Of a DNA stretch of 64,000 nucleotides, positions 1 through 8,813 are shown one piece after another. The position numbers were made by a program, and so were the translations under genes. Origin of the DNA: JALSNL01 sp036479585 (GTDB lineage: Bacteria > Bacteroidota > Ignavibacteria > Ignavibacteriales > Melioribacteraceae); NCBI GenBank assembly GCA_965224785.1, contig OZ245062.1, forward strand, positions 1,860,001 through 1,924,000, given 5' to 3'. Positions within the stretch are counted from its first letter, which is position 1, and each line of letters begins with the position of its first letter. The notes beneath the pieces were generated by a model. The model had not been told where the DNA came from and ran no database searches. It saw nothing but the letters and a program-made list of their open reading frames with translations.

Positions 1-2
1 TA

Positions 3-452
3 ATGCTTGAAGCGTTGGATGATTTAAAAAAAAATGAAGTTTATATATGCACGGGTGCTTCGCCTACCTATGCATTATGGGGTGAATTGATGAGCACTCG
101 TGCAATCAAATTAGATTCAGTTGGCTGTGTAGTTGATGGTTATTCTAGGGATTCAAAAGAGATTCTCGAATTAGGCTTCCCTACTTTTTCGTATGGCAGA
201 TATGCTCAGGATCAAGGTCCTAGAGGAAAAGTAATCGATTTCAGAGTTCCAATTGAAATTGGAGGAGTGCGGATTAATTCGGGTGATGTAATTGTTGGCG
301 ATATGGATGGTGTTTGTGTTGTACCGAAGGAAGTTGAGGAAAAAGTATTTACACAAGCCATTAAGAAGGTAGAAAAGGAAAATACTGTTCGTACTGCTTT
401 GCGAAATGGAATGAGTGTTGTTGAAGCGTATGCAAAATACGGTGTTATGTAA
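3..452 (+). CDS. RraA-family aldolase-like protein (5' truncated by window edge)
   Basis: The product resembles the RraA / 4-hydroxy-4-methyl-2-oxoglutarate aldolase family. These are metal-dependent enzymes that cleave or decarboxylate 2-oxo acids. The visible 149 residues contain the family core: GELMSTRA near 27-34, the VVDGYSRD stretch ending at R49-D50 (the Arg-Asp pair that binds substrate and metal in known members), and GDVIVGDMDGVCVVP near 93-108. Family members of this type are about 200-230 residues, so the first ATG here is probably internal and the true start lies left of the window. There is no signal peptide, so it should act in the cytoplasm. It stands at the head of a sugar-degradation block next to an SDR dehydrogenase, which fits a role in sugar-acid catabolism. 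The exact substrate is not known. Confidence 0.75.
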   Translation: MLEALDDLKKNEVYICTGASPTYALWGELMSTRAIKLDSVGCVVDGYSRDSKEILELGFPTFSYGRYAQDQGPRGKVIDFRVPIEIGGVRINSGDVIVGDMDGVCVVPKEVEEKVFTQAIKKVEKENTVRTALRNGMSVVEAYAKYGVM

Positions 453-533
453 AACTGAAATACTATATTTTAAGAAAAGTTTAGTAATAGAATAATTAAA
501 CTAATTTTAATAAATTATAAGGAAAGGTAGGAA

Positions 534-1268
534 ATGAAAAAAAATATTCTAATAACTGGGGCAAGTAAAGGTATTGGAGCAGATTGTGCAATCCATTTTG
601 CAAAGGGAAATAATATCATTATTCACTTTAACTCTTCAGAAAAAAAAGCTAGAGAAGTTGCCAACAAGGTTGAAAATGAAGGTGGTATTGCATTCCTAGT
701 ACAAGCTAATTTAATGTCCGAGGAAGGTTGTTTGGAATTATTTAATTATGTAAAAAATAATTTTTCATCTTTGGATGTTTTAATTAATAATGCTGGTGAC
801 CTTCTTGAAAGACAAACAGTAGAAGAATTCACATGGGAATTAATGCAAAATACATTTGCACTAAATGTTTTTTCTGTTATGAAGCTATCATCACTTTTTG
901 TTCCCCTCCTTAAGAAAGCAGATGAACCGTCTATAATTAATATATCTTCCATTGCAGCACGTTCAGGTGGAGCACCTACTGCAATTATATATGCAGCAGC
1001 AAAATCTGCCATTGATTCTCTTACACGCGGTATGGCAAAAGGACTTGCTCCAAAGATTCGTGTTAATGCAGTAGCTCCAGGTGTAATTGAAACAAATTTT
1101 CATGAGCGTTTTACATCTACTGAACAAATGGAAATTTTTAGTCAAGCAACACCTTTAAAGAAAAATGGGAATGGTATTCACGTTGCAATGGCTGTTAAAA
1201 TGCTTGTAGGAAACAACTTCATAACTGGTGAAACTATAGATGTAAATGGTGGTTTATTTATGCGGTAA
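534..1268 (+). CDS. SDR-family NAD(P)-dependent oxidoreductase
   Basis: This is a classical short-chain dehydrogenase/reductase of normal length (244 residues). The cofactor motif TGASKGIG lies at residues 8-15, NNAG at 85-88, the catalytic serine region ISS at 137-139 and the catalytic YAAAK at 153-157. The closing VNGGLF segment is typical of FabG-like and sugar dehydrogenases. It has no export signal, so it is cytosolic. A purine-rich ribosome site (aaggaaagg) precedes the ATG. The neighbouring RraA-like aldolase suggests oxidation of a sugar or a 2-keto-3-deoxy sugar acid, such as the SDR step of fucose or uronate catabolism. That assignment is inference, because SDR substrates cannot be read from motifs. 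Confidence 0.85.
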   Translation: MKKNILITGASKGIGADCAIHFAKGNNIIIHFNSSEKKAREVANKVENEGGIAFLVQANLMSEEGCLELFNYVKNNFSSLDVLINNAGDLLERQTVEEFTWELMQNTFALNVFSVMKLSSLFVPLLKKADEPSIINISSIAARSGGAPTAIIYAAAKSAIDSLTRGMAKGLAPKIRVNAVAPGVIETNFHERFTSTEQMEIFSQATPLKKNGNGIHVAMAVKMLVGNNFITGETIDVNGGLFMR

Positions 1269-1327
1269 CAATTTAATATATTTCAGAAATTAACATCGTT
1301 AACAATATAGTTTACAAGGATAATTTA

Positions 1328-2410
1328 ATGTTAAAAACATATTTAATACTTTTTCTTATTTCAATGAGTTTTATTATTACGAATTGTGTACCAGATATTC
1401 AAAAAACTGATGATATTTATCTCTCATATAAATCTACTCAAGACACTTCTCTTACTCTGTACGCAAACTTCTTCAAGCCAAAAAAACCAAGTCCAATTAT
1501 AGTTTGGATGCATGGTTGGCATGGAAGAGCTAAAAGAAGAAGTGCTGATGATGTTCCTCCGTCTTTATCAAAAGAATGGTTTCTAATTCAGCCGGATATG
1601 AGAGGACGTGCTGACTCAGAAGGCAAGCAAGATTGCAACGGATGGGAATTACAAGACATCGTAGATGCTGTTGAGTTTGCAAAAAAAGAGTATCCAAATT
1701 TAATTTCAAATCCGGAACGTATTTGTCTAATTGGAGGAAGTGGTGGTGGTGGAAATGTTCTGGGTCTTGTTGGTAAATTTCCAGATTATTTTTCTGCAGC
1801 ACTTGCTGAATTTGTAATTAGTGATTATGGAATGTGGTATAGAGCTGATACATTAAAAAAAGAATTCCGAGATGAAATGGAAACTAAAGGATGGATTGGA
1901 GGTTCTCCCTCAAATAATGCAGAAGCTTATAGAAGTCGTGGTGGTTTAACTACAGTTGAGAATTTGCTTACTCCATTAGCTATAATTCACGGAGATAGAG
2001 ACATCCGAGTACAAGTAGAACAAGCAAGAGCGTATGTTGAAAAAGCTAAACAAGTTGGGACGAGTAACCATATAAATTATTTAGAACTTCCAGGCGTTGG
2101 TGCTTATATAAAAGGAGCTCATTGGGAAAATGCAACTAAAGAACAAAAACAAGCTAAAGTTCAATTAACAAAAAATCATTTTGCCAAAAACTTATCTCCT
2201 ATAGAAATTCCAAGAAGTGGAAAATTTATTGTTACTGGATATCTTAAGACTAAGCACTTTGAAGTTATACTTGAAAGTATTGACAATATTGGAGAAATAA
2301 TTTATAATTTAGATAAAGATGAATATATAGTTAAGTCTAATTCATCAAAAACTGCTATTATAAAAATAAAGAAAGATGGGAATTGGGAAACAAAAATAAT
2401 TACACTTTAG
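1328..2410 (+). CDS. Alpha/beta hydrolase lipoprotein (S9 peptidase / esterase-like)
   Basis: The product is an exported alpha/beta hydrolase of 360 residues. The N-terminus is a lipoprotein signal ending at C20 (IITNC). The nucleophile elbow GGSGGGG puts the serine at residue 138. An HGDRD segment at 221-225 supplies the acid and H265 (GAHW) is a likely catalytic histidine. An MHGWHG segment at 61-66 fits the oxyanion region. The layout matches prolyl-oligopeptidase-like and acetyl-xylan-esterase-like hydrolases. The last 60 residues, after the hydrolase fold, look like a small beta-rich tail. Placed before a sulfatase and a GH43-like gene, it more likely removes acyl groups from a glycan than cuts peptides. 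That role is inference. Confidence 0.75.
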   Translation: MLKTYLILFLISMSFIITNCVPDIQKTDDIYLSYKSTQDTSLTLYANFFKPKKPSPIIVWMHGWHGRAKRRSADDVPPSLSKEWFLIQPDMRGRADSEGKQDCNGWELQDIVDAVEFAKKEYPNLISNPERICLIGGSGGGGNVLGLVGKFPDYFSAALAEFVISDYGMWYRADTLKKEFRDEMETKGWIGGSPSNNAEAYRSRGGLTTVENLLTPLAIIHGDRDIRVQVEQARAYVEKAKQVGTSNHINYLELPGVGAYIKGAHWENATKEQKQAKVQLTKNHFAKNLSPIEIPRSGKFIVTGYLKTKHFEVILESIDNIGEIIYNLDKDEYIVKSNSSKTAIIKIKKDGNWETKIITL

Positions 2411-2462
2411 AGAATTAAATATAGACATAAAGAATAACTAAGAAATAATTCAATAAAAAAAT

Positions 2463-3830
2463 ATGAGGAATGGCTTGAAATTTATTTGCATTTTAATTGT
2501 AATATTATTTTCTATTCAATGTTATTCTCAGGAGTTAACTGAAAAACCTAATATATTATTTATACTTGTTGATGATCTAGGTCAGCATCAGTTAGGATCC
2601 TATGGCAGTACATTTTACGAAACTCCATGTATAGATAAATTAGCAAAAGAAGGGATGAAATTTAATAATGCTTATGCCGCTGCATCCATCTGTTCTCCTA
2701 CTCGTGCAAGTATTATGACAGGTAAATATCCAGCTCGTCTTCACTTAACTAATTATATTCCAGCAGCATCTAAACTTTATAGAAAACTTCTTGCTCCCAA
2801 TTGGAAAAAGCACCTTCCGTTAGAAGAAGTTACACTAGCTGAATCTCTTCAAAAAGCAGGATACGCAACTGGTCATTTTGGTAAATGGCATCTTAATATT
2901 AACAAAAAATATAGTGAACACAGGCTGGGTGATCCAGCTTCCCAAGGTTTTGATGACGTTTTTACGTCTCATAAACCAAATGCTGGATCAGCAAGTATAT
3001 ATAATGAAGATTGGCATCATGTTAAAGAAATAACAGAGAGAGCAATTAGTTTTATTGAAAACAATAAAAGCAAACCTTTCTTCTGTTATGTTTCCCACAA
3101 CAGTATTCATAATCCAGAAATTGAAAAAGAGAATCTAGTAAAAAAATACTCTAATAAGCCTGGAGCTAAAAAATCTGGGAACTTAAACCCGGTACAAGCT
3201 GCAATGTTAGAAACTTTAGATAAAAGTGTTAAAACTATACTGGACAAACTAGAAGAACTCAAAATAGCAAACAATACTATTGTAGTTTTCTTTTCAGATA
3301 ACGGTCACCTAGGACCAAAAGATGGAAAACTTTTTAGAGGTAGTAAGGGTGATCTTTACGAAGGAGGAATTCGTATGCCGCTTATTATTAAATGGCCAAA
3401 GGTTATTAAAAGTAGTAGCCTATGTGAGGAGGTTGTAATAAGCAATGATTTTTTTTCAACCTTTAATGAAATTGCTAATGTTTCTTCCTCCTCAGATGTA
3501 GATGGTTTGAGTCTTCTACCTCTATTAAATGATAGTGAAGCCAAGCTTAATCGCGAAGCTGTATATTGGCATTTCCCACATTACCACATTTCTGGCATTG
3601 CTCCACAAGGTGCAATGCGTATGGGTCGTTACAAATTAATTGAGTGGTTTGAAAAATCTTCTTACGGAGAAACAGATGCATTTGAATTGTATGATTTAAT
3701 TGATGATCCTCGTGAACAAAAGAACTTGGCTGATTTAATGCCGGATGTAACATCAAAACTAAAAAAGAATCTTAGCTTATGGAGAAAATCAGTTGGAGCA
3801 CAAATGATGACAATGCAAGATGAAAAATAG
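2463..3830 (+). CDS. Family S1 sulfatase (formylglycine type), exported
   Basis: This is a complete type I sulfatase of 455 residues. The maturation motif C-S-P-T-R at 77-81 marks C77 for conversion to formylglycine. Metal ligands appear as VDD near 36-38 and SDN at 278-280, and the GKWH motif is at 140-143. An N-terminal hydrophobic stretch ends near C20 (FSIQC), which may be a lipobox or an ordinary signal peptide. The enzyme should hydrolyse sulfate esters on a polysaccharide outside the cytoplasm. It is one of five sulfatases in the window, none of them close copies of another. The activating enzyme (FGE or anSME) is not encoded here, so maturation must depend on a gene elsewhere. Confidence 0.92.
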   Translation: MRNGLKFICILIVILFSIQCYSQELTEKPNILFILVDDLGQHQLGSYGSTFYETPCIDKLAKEGMKFNNAYAAASICSPTRASIMTGKYPARLHLTNYIPAASKLYRKLLAPNWKKHLPLEEVTLAESLQKAGYATGHFGKWHLNINKKYSEHRLGDPASQGFDDVFTSHKPNAGSASIYNEDWHHVKEITERAISFIENNKSKPFFCYVSHNSIHNPEIEKENLVKKYSNKPGAKKSGNLNPVQAAMLETLDKSVKTILDKLEELKIANNTIVVFFSDNGHLGPKDGKLFRGSKGDLYEGGIRMPLIIKWPKVIKSSSLCEEVVISNDFFSTFNEIANVSSSSDVDGLSLLPLLNDSEAKLNREAVYWHFPHYHISGIAPQGAMRMGRYKLIEWFEKSSYGETDAFELYDLIDDPREQKNLADLMPDVTSKLKKNLSLWRKSVGAQMMTMQDEK

Positions 3831-3896
3831 TCTTAGACAAAAAATTCATCATGAATAAGTAATTAATCTGGTTGGATAAATTTTAATAAAAAAAGT

Positions 3897-4856
3897 ATGG
3901 TGAATATCATGAAAATTATTAGTCTCTTTATCAAAATATTAGCTGTTTTCACTTTAGTCTATGGATGCATAGAAAAGAATAGTGCCCCCAAACATCTAAC
4001 TCCAGTTTTAAAATCAGAATGGAAAAGAGTTATTTATTATCCAGAAAATCATTTGAACGATTTTTGTGTTTTTCAAGATAGAGAAGATAGTATGTGGCAC
4101 GCAATAGGAATTATGGGCACTGGAATTTCTTGGAGTGAGGTAAGCCTGTTCCACAGCACCAGTAAGGATTTGTTAACTCCATTTGAAAATCATGCTCCCC
4201 TATTTACAGATATTCCAGCAGATACGAATTTAAGCAAAAGGAAACATGCACCGCACATTATTTGGGACGAAGGGTATTACCACCTTTTTTATCGCAGACC
4301 TGGTGGAACAATTGTAAAAACAAAATCGAAAAGCCTTAACAAATGGGATAGTTTAGGAGAAGATATATTTGAAGAAAATGATGCTAGAGATATTTGTATT
4401 TTAAAAATTGATGATGTTTTCTATATGTATTATTGCCAGTATATTAATTACGAAGGTGTGAACAGAAGTTCAATACTACTTAGGAAATCTACCGATTTAG
4501 AAAAATGGGGAGATGCAATAATTACCTATGTTGATTTAGAAAGTGTTGATACTCACTCAATGATTGAATCTCCATTTGTTGTAAAAAGAGATGAAGGTTA
4601 TTACATGTTTATCACACATACACGCCTTCCTAATGAGACTACCGTTGTTCTATTTTCTGAAAATCCAGAGGAATTTCCCTCTGGTATAAAAACTTGGTTT
4701 CAGGAAATAAAAGATTCACACGCGTCCGAGATTATTGAACATAATAATAAATATTATATTATGTGCGTTAGTGGTCCCGTACACTCTGGAATTAGTGATA
4801 AAAGATATGCCGGATGGTTAAACATTGCAGAAATGGAATTCATTAAACAGAAATAA
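3897..4856 (+). CDS. GH43/GH32-like five-bladed propeller lipoprotein, paralogue 1
   Basis: The 319-residue product looks like a five-bladed beta-propeller glycosidase of the GH43/GH32/GH117 kind. The lipoprotein signal ends at C24 (LVYGC). Repeating blade signatures include HAPHIIWDEGYYHLFYR and YYMF. Likely acidic residues sit in HLNDFCVFQD, ENDARD and IESPF, matching in order the base, pKa modulator and acid of GH43. A second copy lies at 11530-12504 and is similar over its whole length. In this copy the fifth-blade motif reads HASEI instead of HAPEI. The start may be the second ATG at 3909, which has a GGTGA ribosome site. The family assignment is by motif order only. An unassigned CAZy family is possible. 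Confidence 0.6.
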   Translation: MVNIMKIISLFIKILAVFTLVYGCIEKNSAPKHLTPVLKSEWKRVIYYPENHLNDFCVFQDREDSMWHAIGIMGTGISWSEVSLFHSTSKDLLTPFENHAPLFTDIPADTNLSKRKHAPHIIWDEGYYHLFYRRPGGTIVKTKSKSLNKWDSLGEDIFEENDARDICILKIDDVFYMYYCQYINYEGVNRSSILLRKSTDLEKWGDAIITYVDLESVDTHSMIESPFVVKRDEGYYMFITHTRLPNETTVVLFSENPEEFPSGIKTWFQEIKDSHASEIIEHNNKYYIMCVSGPVHSGISDKRYAGWLNIAEMEFIKQK

Positions 4857-4870
4857 AAGGAAAACATATT

Positions 4871-5806
4871 ATGTTAACAATAAAAACAAATCTAATTATT
4901 CTACTATTGCTTACACTAACCTTTGCACTTTTGAGTTGTGGGGAAGAGAAAACCACAACGAAATACACAATTGGTTTTTCGCAATGTAATAGTGCAGAGC
5001 CTTGGCGCGAAGCTATGAATAAAGAGTTATTAGCAGAAGTAGCAAAACATTCTGAAGTAAATTTAATTATTAGTGATGGACAGCAAGACAACTCCAAACA
5101 AGTTGCTGATGTTGAAAATTTTATTATACAAGAAATTGATTTACTCATAATCTCACCCAATGAAGCTCAACCATTAACCCAAGTTGTTGAGAAAGTTTAT
5201 GATAGCGGAATTCCAGTTATTGTTCTTGATAGAAAAATTTTATCAGAAAAATTTACTGCATTTATTGGAGCGGATAATGTGAAAATTGGGAAAGCTGCTG
5301 GTGAATATGCAACAAAACTTTTAAATGGGAAAGGAAATATTTTAGAAATTTGGGGATTGAAAGGTTCTACTCCTGCTTTAGAAAGAAACAAAGGATTTTT
5401 AGAAGGTATTTCAAATCATCCTAACATTAAAATAATGTACACTCAAGATGGATCTTGGCTAAGACGTAAGGGTCGTGAAATTATGGAGAATGCTTTGCAA
5501 CGTTTTGACAAGATTGATTTGGTATATGCTCACAATGACCCTATGGCTATTGGGGCATATCTTGCTGGAGTAAACGCAAAGAGATTTGATAAAACTTTTT
5601 TTATTGGAATAGATGGTCTTCCCGGAGCAGAAGGAGGAGTTCAAGCAGTAATAGATGGACAGCTTAGTGCCACGTTTATTTATCCAACTGGAGGTAAAGA
5701 AGCAATTAGTATAGCAACTAAAATCTTAGCTGGGGAAAAAGTTAAAAAATTTATTACCCTTGGTACACAAACAATTGATAAATCGAATGCGGGAAATTAC
5801 AAATAA
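4871..5806 (+). CDS. Sugar ABC transporter substrate-binding lipoprotein (RbsB-like)
   Basis: This is a periplasmic binding protein of the ribose/galactose type (Peripla_BP_4) that captures a monosaccharide for the importer encoded by the next two genes. It has 311 residues, normal for the family. After a lipobox ending at C23 (ALLSC) come the usual landmarks: IGFSQCNSAEPW near 34-45, SDGQQDNSKQ near 60-69, the ISPNEAQPL hinge region and GIPVIVLDRK. A lipid anchor on such a protein is less usual in a diderm. A good AAAGGAAAA ribosome site precedes the ATG. There is an 84-bp gap before the ATPase gene, holding a weak 6-bp hairpin. The ligand is not predictable. It could be fucose, arabinose or another released sugar. 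Confidence 0.88.
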   Translation: MLTIKTNLIILLLLTLTFALLSCGEEKTTTKYTIGFSQCNSAEPWREAMNKELLAEVAKHSEVNLIISDGQQDNSKQVADVENFIIQEIDLLIISPNEAQPLTQVVEKVYDSGIPVIVLDRKILSEKFTAFIGADNVKIGKAAGEYATKLLNGKGNILEIWGLKGSTPALERNKGFLEGISNHPNIKIMYTQDGSWLRRKGREIMENALQRFDKIDLVYAHNDPMAIGAYLAGVNAKRFDKTFFIGIDGLPGAEGGVQAVIDGQLSATFIYPTGGKEAISIATKILAGEKVKKFITLGTQTIDKSNAGNYK

Positions 5807-5890
5807 ATAAAAAGTGAAATAGTCTTGAAACTATTCATCAGCTGAAAAGTTACAAACATTAATTCAAATATTATTACAAATGGTTAAGTA

Positions 5891-7393
5891 TTGAGTTTAT
5901 TAGAATTCCGAAATATTAGCAAATCATTTTCTAACGTTGAAGTGCTACATAATATTTCCTTTAATTTAGAGAAAGGTAAAGTGTTTGCATTGGTTGGTGA
6001 AAATGGAGCTGGCAAATCTACCTTAATGAAAATTCTTTGCGGAATTTTGGACAACTTTGATGGACAAGTTTTGCTAAATAAAAAAGAGATGAAATTTTCT
6101 ACTCCTAGTGATGCTGAGAATATGGGTATTGCAATTATTCATCAAGAATTAAATTTAGTTCCTGATCTAAATATTGCTGAAAATATATTTCTTGGCAGAG
6201 AACCCCTAAACAGTTTTGGATTCATCGACAACAAAAAAATGACAAGTGATGCCAAGCAAGCACTTTCTGAATTTGACTTCCCTTTTCCCGCTAATACAAA
6301 AGTAAAAAACTTGCCTATTGGTTGGCAACAAATGGTTGAGATTTCCAAAGCTCTTTTGTTTGAAGCAAACATTATAGTTATGGATGAACCAACATCCGCA
6401 TTAAGTGAAAGTGAAATTATATTTCTATTTAAGAAAATTGCCGATTTAAAGAAATTGGGTAAAACTATAATTTACATTTCACACAGGATGAAAGAAATTT
6501 TTGAAATTACAGACGAAGCAATTGTTCTACGTGATGGTTCATATATTGGGCAATACACAATTGCAGAAATAGACCAGAAGTTTTTAGTTAACAAAATGAT
6601 TGGGAAAGAACTTTCTGCAAATACCAGTGAGAAGAAAATTTCATCAAATAATGAGTTGCTAAATTTCAATTCAGTTTCTGTTTCTCATGAAAACAAACAA
6701 TTATTATCTAATCTTTCTTTTACTCTTAAAAGTGGAGAAGTGCTTGGTATTGCTGGCTTACTTGGTGCAGGAAGAACTGAGTTATTAAAATTTATTTATG
6801 GAGCATTTAAGACAAACTTCACTGGTGAATTAAATTTTCAGGGAAGTAAATATATCCCCCACTCTCCGGTTTTCTCTATTAGAAATAAAATTGTTTATCT
6901 CTCAGAAGACAGAAAGACTGAGGGGATTTTCCCAGAGTTGAGTAATTTAAAGAATAGTAGTATATCTATTTTGTCAAAACTATCACAGTTCGGTTTTATA
7001 AAAAAGAAATTTGAGAATAGATCTGTATTATCCAAAACTGATGAACTAAATGTTAAAATGCAATCAATACATCAACACATAAAAAACCTTAGTGGTGGTA
7101 ATCAACAAAAGATTTTACTTTCTAGAGTTTTACTTGTTGAACCTGAACTACTTTTACTTGATGAGCCAACAAGAGGAATAGATGTTGGAGCTAAGGAAGA
7201 AATCTATAATCTAATTGAAACACTAAGACAAGAAGGAATGGGAATATTATTTACATCTTCTGAGATTCCAGAACTTCTACTTGTTAGCGATAGAATTCTT
7301 GTACTATCGGAAGGTAAACAAACTGCACTTCTTAAAACAAATGAAACCAATTCAAAAGAAATTCTAAATTATGCATTTGAGGAAGCCGAATAA
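5891..7393 (+). CDS. Sugar ABC transporter ATP-binding protein (RbsA/MglA-like)
   Basis: The product has two fused nucleotide-binding domains in 500 residues, the normal form for ribose/galactose-type importers. The first half has a full Walker A (GENGAGKST near 37-45) and Walker B (IVMDEPTSA). Its signature reads LPIGWQQ, the usual degenerate form of this subfamily. The second half has a degenerate Walker A (GLLGAGRTE), an intact LSGGNQQK signature and LLLLDEPTRGIDVG. The reading frame begins with TTG at 5891, and no in-frame ATG offers a better start. The stop codon abuts the permease ATG directly, so the two are surely co-translated. The protein energises import at the inner membrane. Confidence 0.93.
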   Translation: MSLLEFRNISKSFSNVEVLHNISFNLEKGKVFALVGENGAGKSTLMKILCGILDNFDGQVLLNKKEMKFSTPSDAENMGIAIIHQELNLVPDLNIAENIFLGREPLNSFGFIDNKKMTSDAKQALSEFDFPFPANTKVKNLPIGWQQMVEISKALLFEANIIVMDEPTSALSESEIIFLFKKIADLKKLGKTIIYISHRMKEIFEITDEAIVLRDGSYIGQYTIAEIDQKFLVNKMIGKELSANTSEKKISSNNELLNFNSVSVSHENKQLLSNLSFTLKSGEVLGIAGLLGAGRTELLKFIYGAFKTNFTGELNFQGSKYIPHSPVFSIRNKIVYLSEDRKTEGIFPELSNLKNSSISILSKLSQFGFIKKKFENRSVLSKTDELNVKMQSIHQHIKNLSGGNQQKILLSRVLLVEPELLLLDEPTRGIDVGAKEEIYNLIETLRQEGMGILFTSSEIPELLLVSDRILVLSEGKQTALLKTNETNSKEILNYAFEEAE

Positions 7394-8392
7394 ATGAACA
7401 GAACACTAATAGATTTTGTTAAACAGAGTGATTGGATTAAACCAGTATTAGGAGTTTTAGGGTTATTAATTTTAAGCACTATATTTTCTCCTGTTAGTAG
7501 TAAGGGAACAATTATATTTCTTAAACTTGATAACTTAAGCAATATTCTCCGTCAAGTATCAGAAATTGGGATCATCTCAATTGGAATGACTTTGGTAATA
7601 ATTACATCTGGCATTGATTTATCAGTTGGTTCTGTATTAGCACTCTCAGCAACACTTACAGCCTTTGGTTTAATGGATTGGCAACTTGGATTTTCACTTA
7701 CAATAATTGTTGCACTTTTAGCTGGAACTCTTGCTGGCTTTATAAATGGAGCATTAACTTCGTGGGGTAAAATACAAGCGTTTATTGTTACACTTGCAAT
7801 GATGACTGGTGCAAGAGGATTTGCTTTATTTATTTCAAATAGCAATTCTCGGAATATTGGTTTTGGTAATGAAGCCGCACCAGAAGTATTTAAAATATTT
7901 ACTACGTCATTTTGGGGAGTTCCCTTTCCAGTTTTCATTTTCATAATTGCTACAATAGTTTTCTCAATCATATTAAGAAAAATGAAACTTGGTCGTCATA
8001 TTTACGCAATTGGTAGTAACGAAGAGGCTGCAAGATTAGCTGGTTTGCGTGTTAATTGGATTAGAACTTCAGCCTATATTTTTTCAGGATTGCTAGCTGC
8101 ACTTTCTGGTATTATTCATTCAGCCCAATTATATCAAGGCAATCCCAATGATGGAGTTGCGTTTGAACTTGATGCAATCGCAGCGGTTGTTATTGGTGGG
8201 ACTAGTTTATCAGGTGGTAAAGGAACTCTTGAAGGAACATTTGCTGGTGTTTTAATTATTGGAATTTTAAGTAATATTTTAGGTCTTCACGGAGTTCAAA
8301 AAGATTTTCAGTTAATGCTGAAAGGAGCAATAATAGTTACAGCAGTATTATTGCAAGAAGGAAATTTACGGTTTAGTTTCTTTAGGAAGTGA
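7394..8392 (+). CDS. Sugar ABC transporter permease (RbsC-like)
   Basis: This is the membrane channel of the ribose-type importer, with 332 residues and about eight to ten hydrophobic helices. Family landmarks are present: ITSGIDLSVGSVLAL near 73-87, NGALTSWGKIQAFIVTLAMM, the cytoplasmic coupling segment YAIGSNEEAARLAGL near 204-218, and AVVIGGTSLSGGKGTLEGT near the C-terminus. It starts at the base after the ATPase stop codon, so binding protein, ATPase and permease form one set. It is the last gene before a 421-bp non-coding gap, so the first transcription unit probably ends here. Confidence 0.93.
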   Translation: MNRTLIDFVKQSDWIKPVLGVLGLLILSTIFSPVSSKGTIIFLKLDNLSNILRQVSEIGIISIGMTLVIITSGIDLSVGSVLALSATLTAFGLMDWQLGFSLTIIVALLAGTLAGFINGALTSWGKIQAFIVTLAMMTGARGFALFISNSNSRNIGFGNEAAPEVFKIFTTSFWGVPFPVFIFIIATIVFSIILRKMKLGRHIYAIGSNEEAARLAGLRVNWIRTSAYIFSGLLAALSGIIHSAQLYQGNPNDGVAFELDAIAAVVIGGTSLSGGKGTLEGTFAGVLIIGILSNILGLHGVQKDFQLMLKGAIIVTAVLLQEGNLRFSFFRK

Positions 8393-8422
8393 AAATTAAA
8401 GTTTCTGTAAAATAATTAAACT

Positions 8423-8523
8423 ATGTCATTCCCAACCCCGCTTAAAAACACGGGATAAACTTTGATTGGGAATCCAGGCTACACAAACAATGGTTCTCCG
8501 ATTAAAACATTCGGAGATGACAT
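8423..8523. repeat. Folded intergenic inverted-repeat element (REP/MITE-like)
   Basis: A 101-bp element is bounded by the exact inverted pair ATGTCAT (8423-8429) and ATGACAT (8517-8523). Inside it, ATTCCCAA (8428-8435) pairs perfectly with TTGGGAAT (8466-8473) around a smaller CCCG/CGGG stem (8437-8440 with 8451-8454). TCTCCGA (8495-8501) pairs perfectly with TCGGAGA (8511-8517). The set of nested stems resembles the short dispersed palindromic elements known in many bacterial genomes. No second copy occurs in this window. It lies just after the permease gene and could also help to end transcription. Confidence 0.55.
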
Positions 8524-8699
8524 TTATGGGATAAAAAATATTATTATTTCTACGCATCTCATTAGTCATTTTATAATTTATTTTGCAGAAACTCTATTAG
8601 TTCGATTTAATTCGAAATAGTACTAATCAATATTACATTCCTTACTATTTTTCAAAAAGAATTGGGTGAAAAGAATCACTTTATAAAAGTAGAAATATT

Positions 8700-8727
8700 T
8701 TGTATCTTAGTGCGTTAATGTTATAAA
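8700..8727 (+). promoter_or_regulatory. Candidate promoter for the second + block
   Basis: TTGTAT (8700-8705) and TATAAA (8722-8727) are separated by 16 bp, about 85 bp upstream of the VCBS gene at 8814. This fits a generic housekeeping promoter, but in such AT-rich DNA chance matches are frequent. The rest of the 8524-8813 gap shows no gene and no other clear signal. Confidence 0.25.
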
Positions 8728-8813
8728 CTAAAAATAAGCTATTTTTCAAGAAATGATGAAAATCATAAGACATTCTATTACAATTTAATAATTTCCGGGA
8801 GGGAAAAACTATT

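Noticed and set aside
5818..5835. Hairpin AATAGT/ACTATT between binding protein and ATPase genes
   Set aside because: A 6-bp AT-rich stem is too weak to call a terminator or attenuator in this DNA.
6301..6400. Damaged first ABC domain because it lacks LSGGQ
   Set aside because: The form LPIGWQQ is normal for the first half of RbsA/MglA-type proteins, and the second half has an intact LSGGNQQK.
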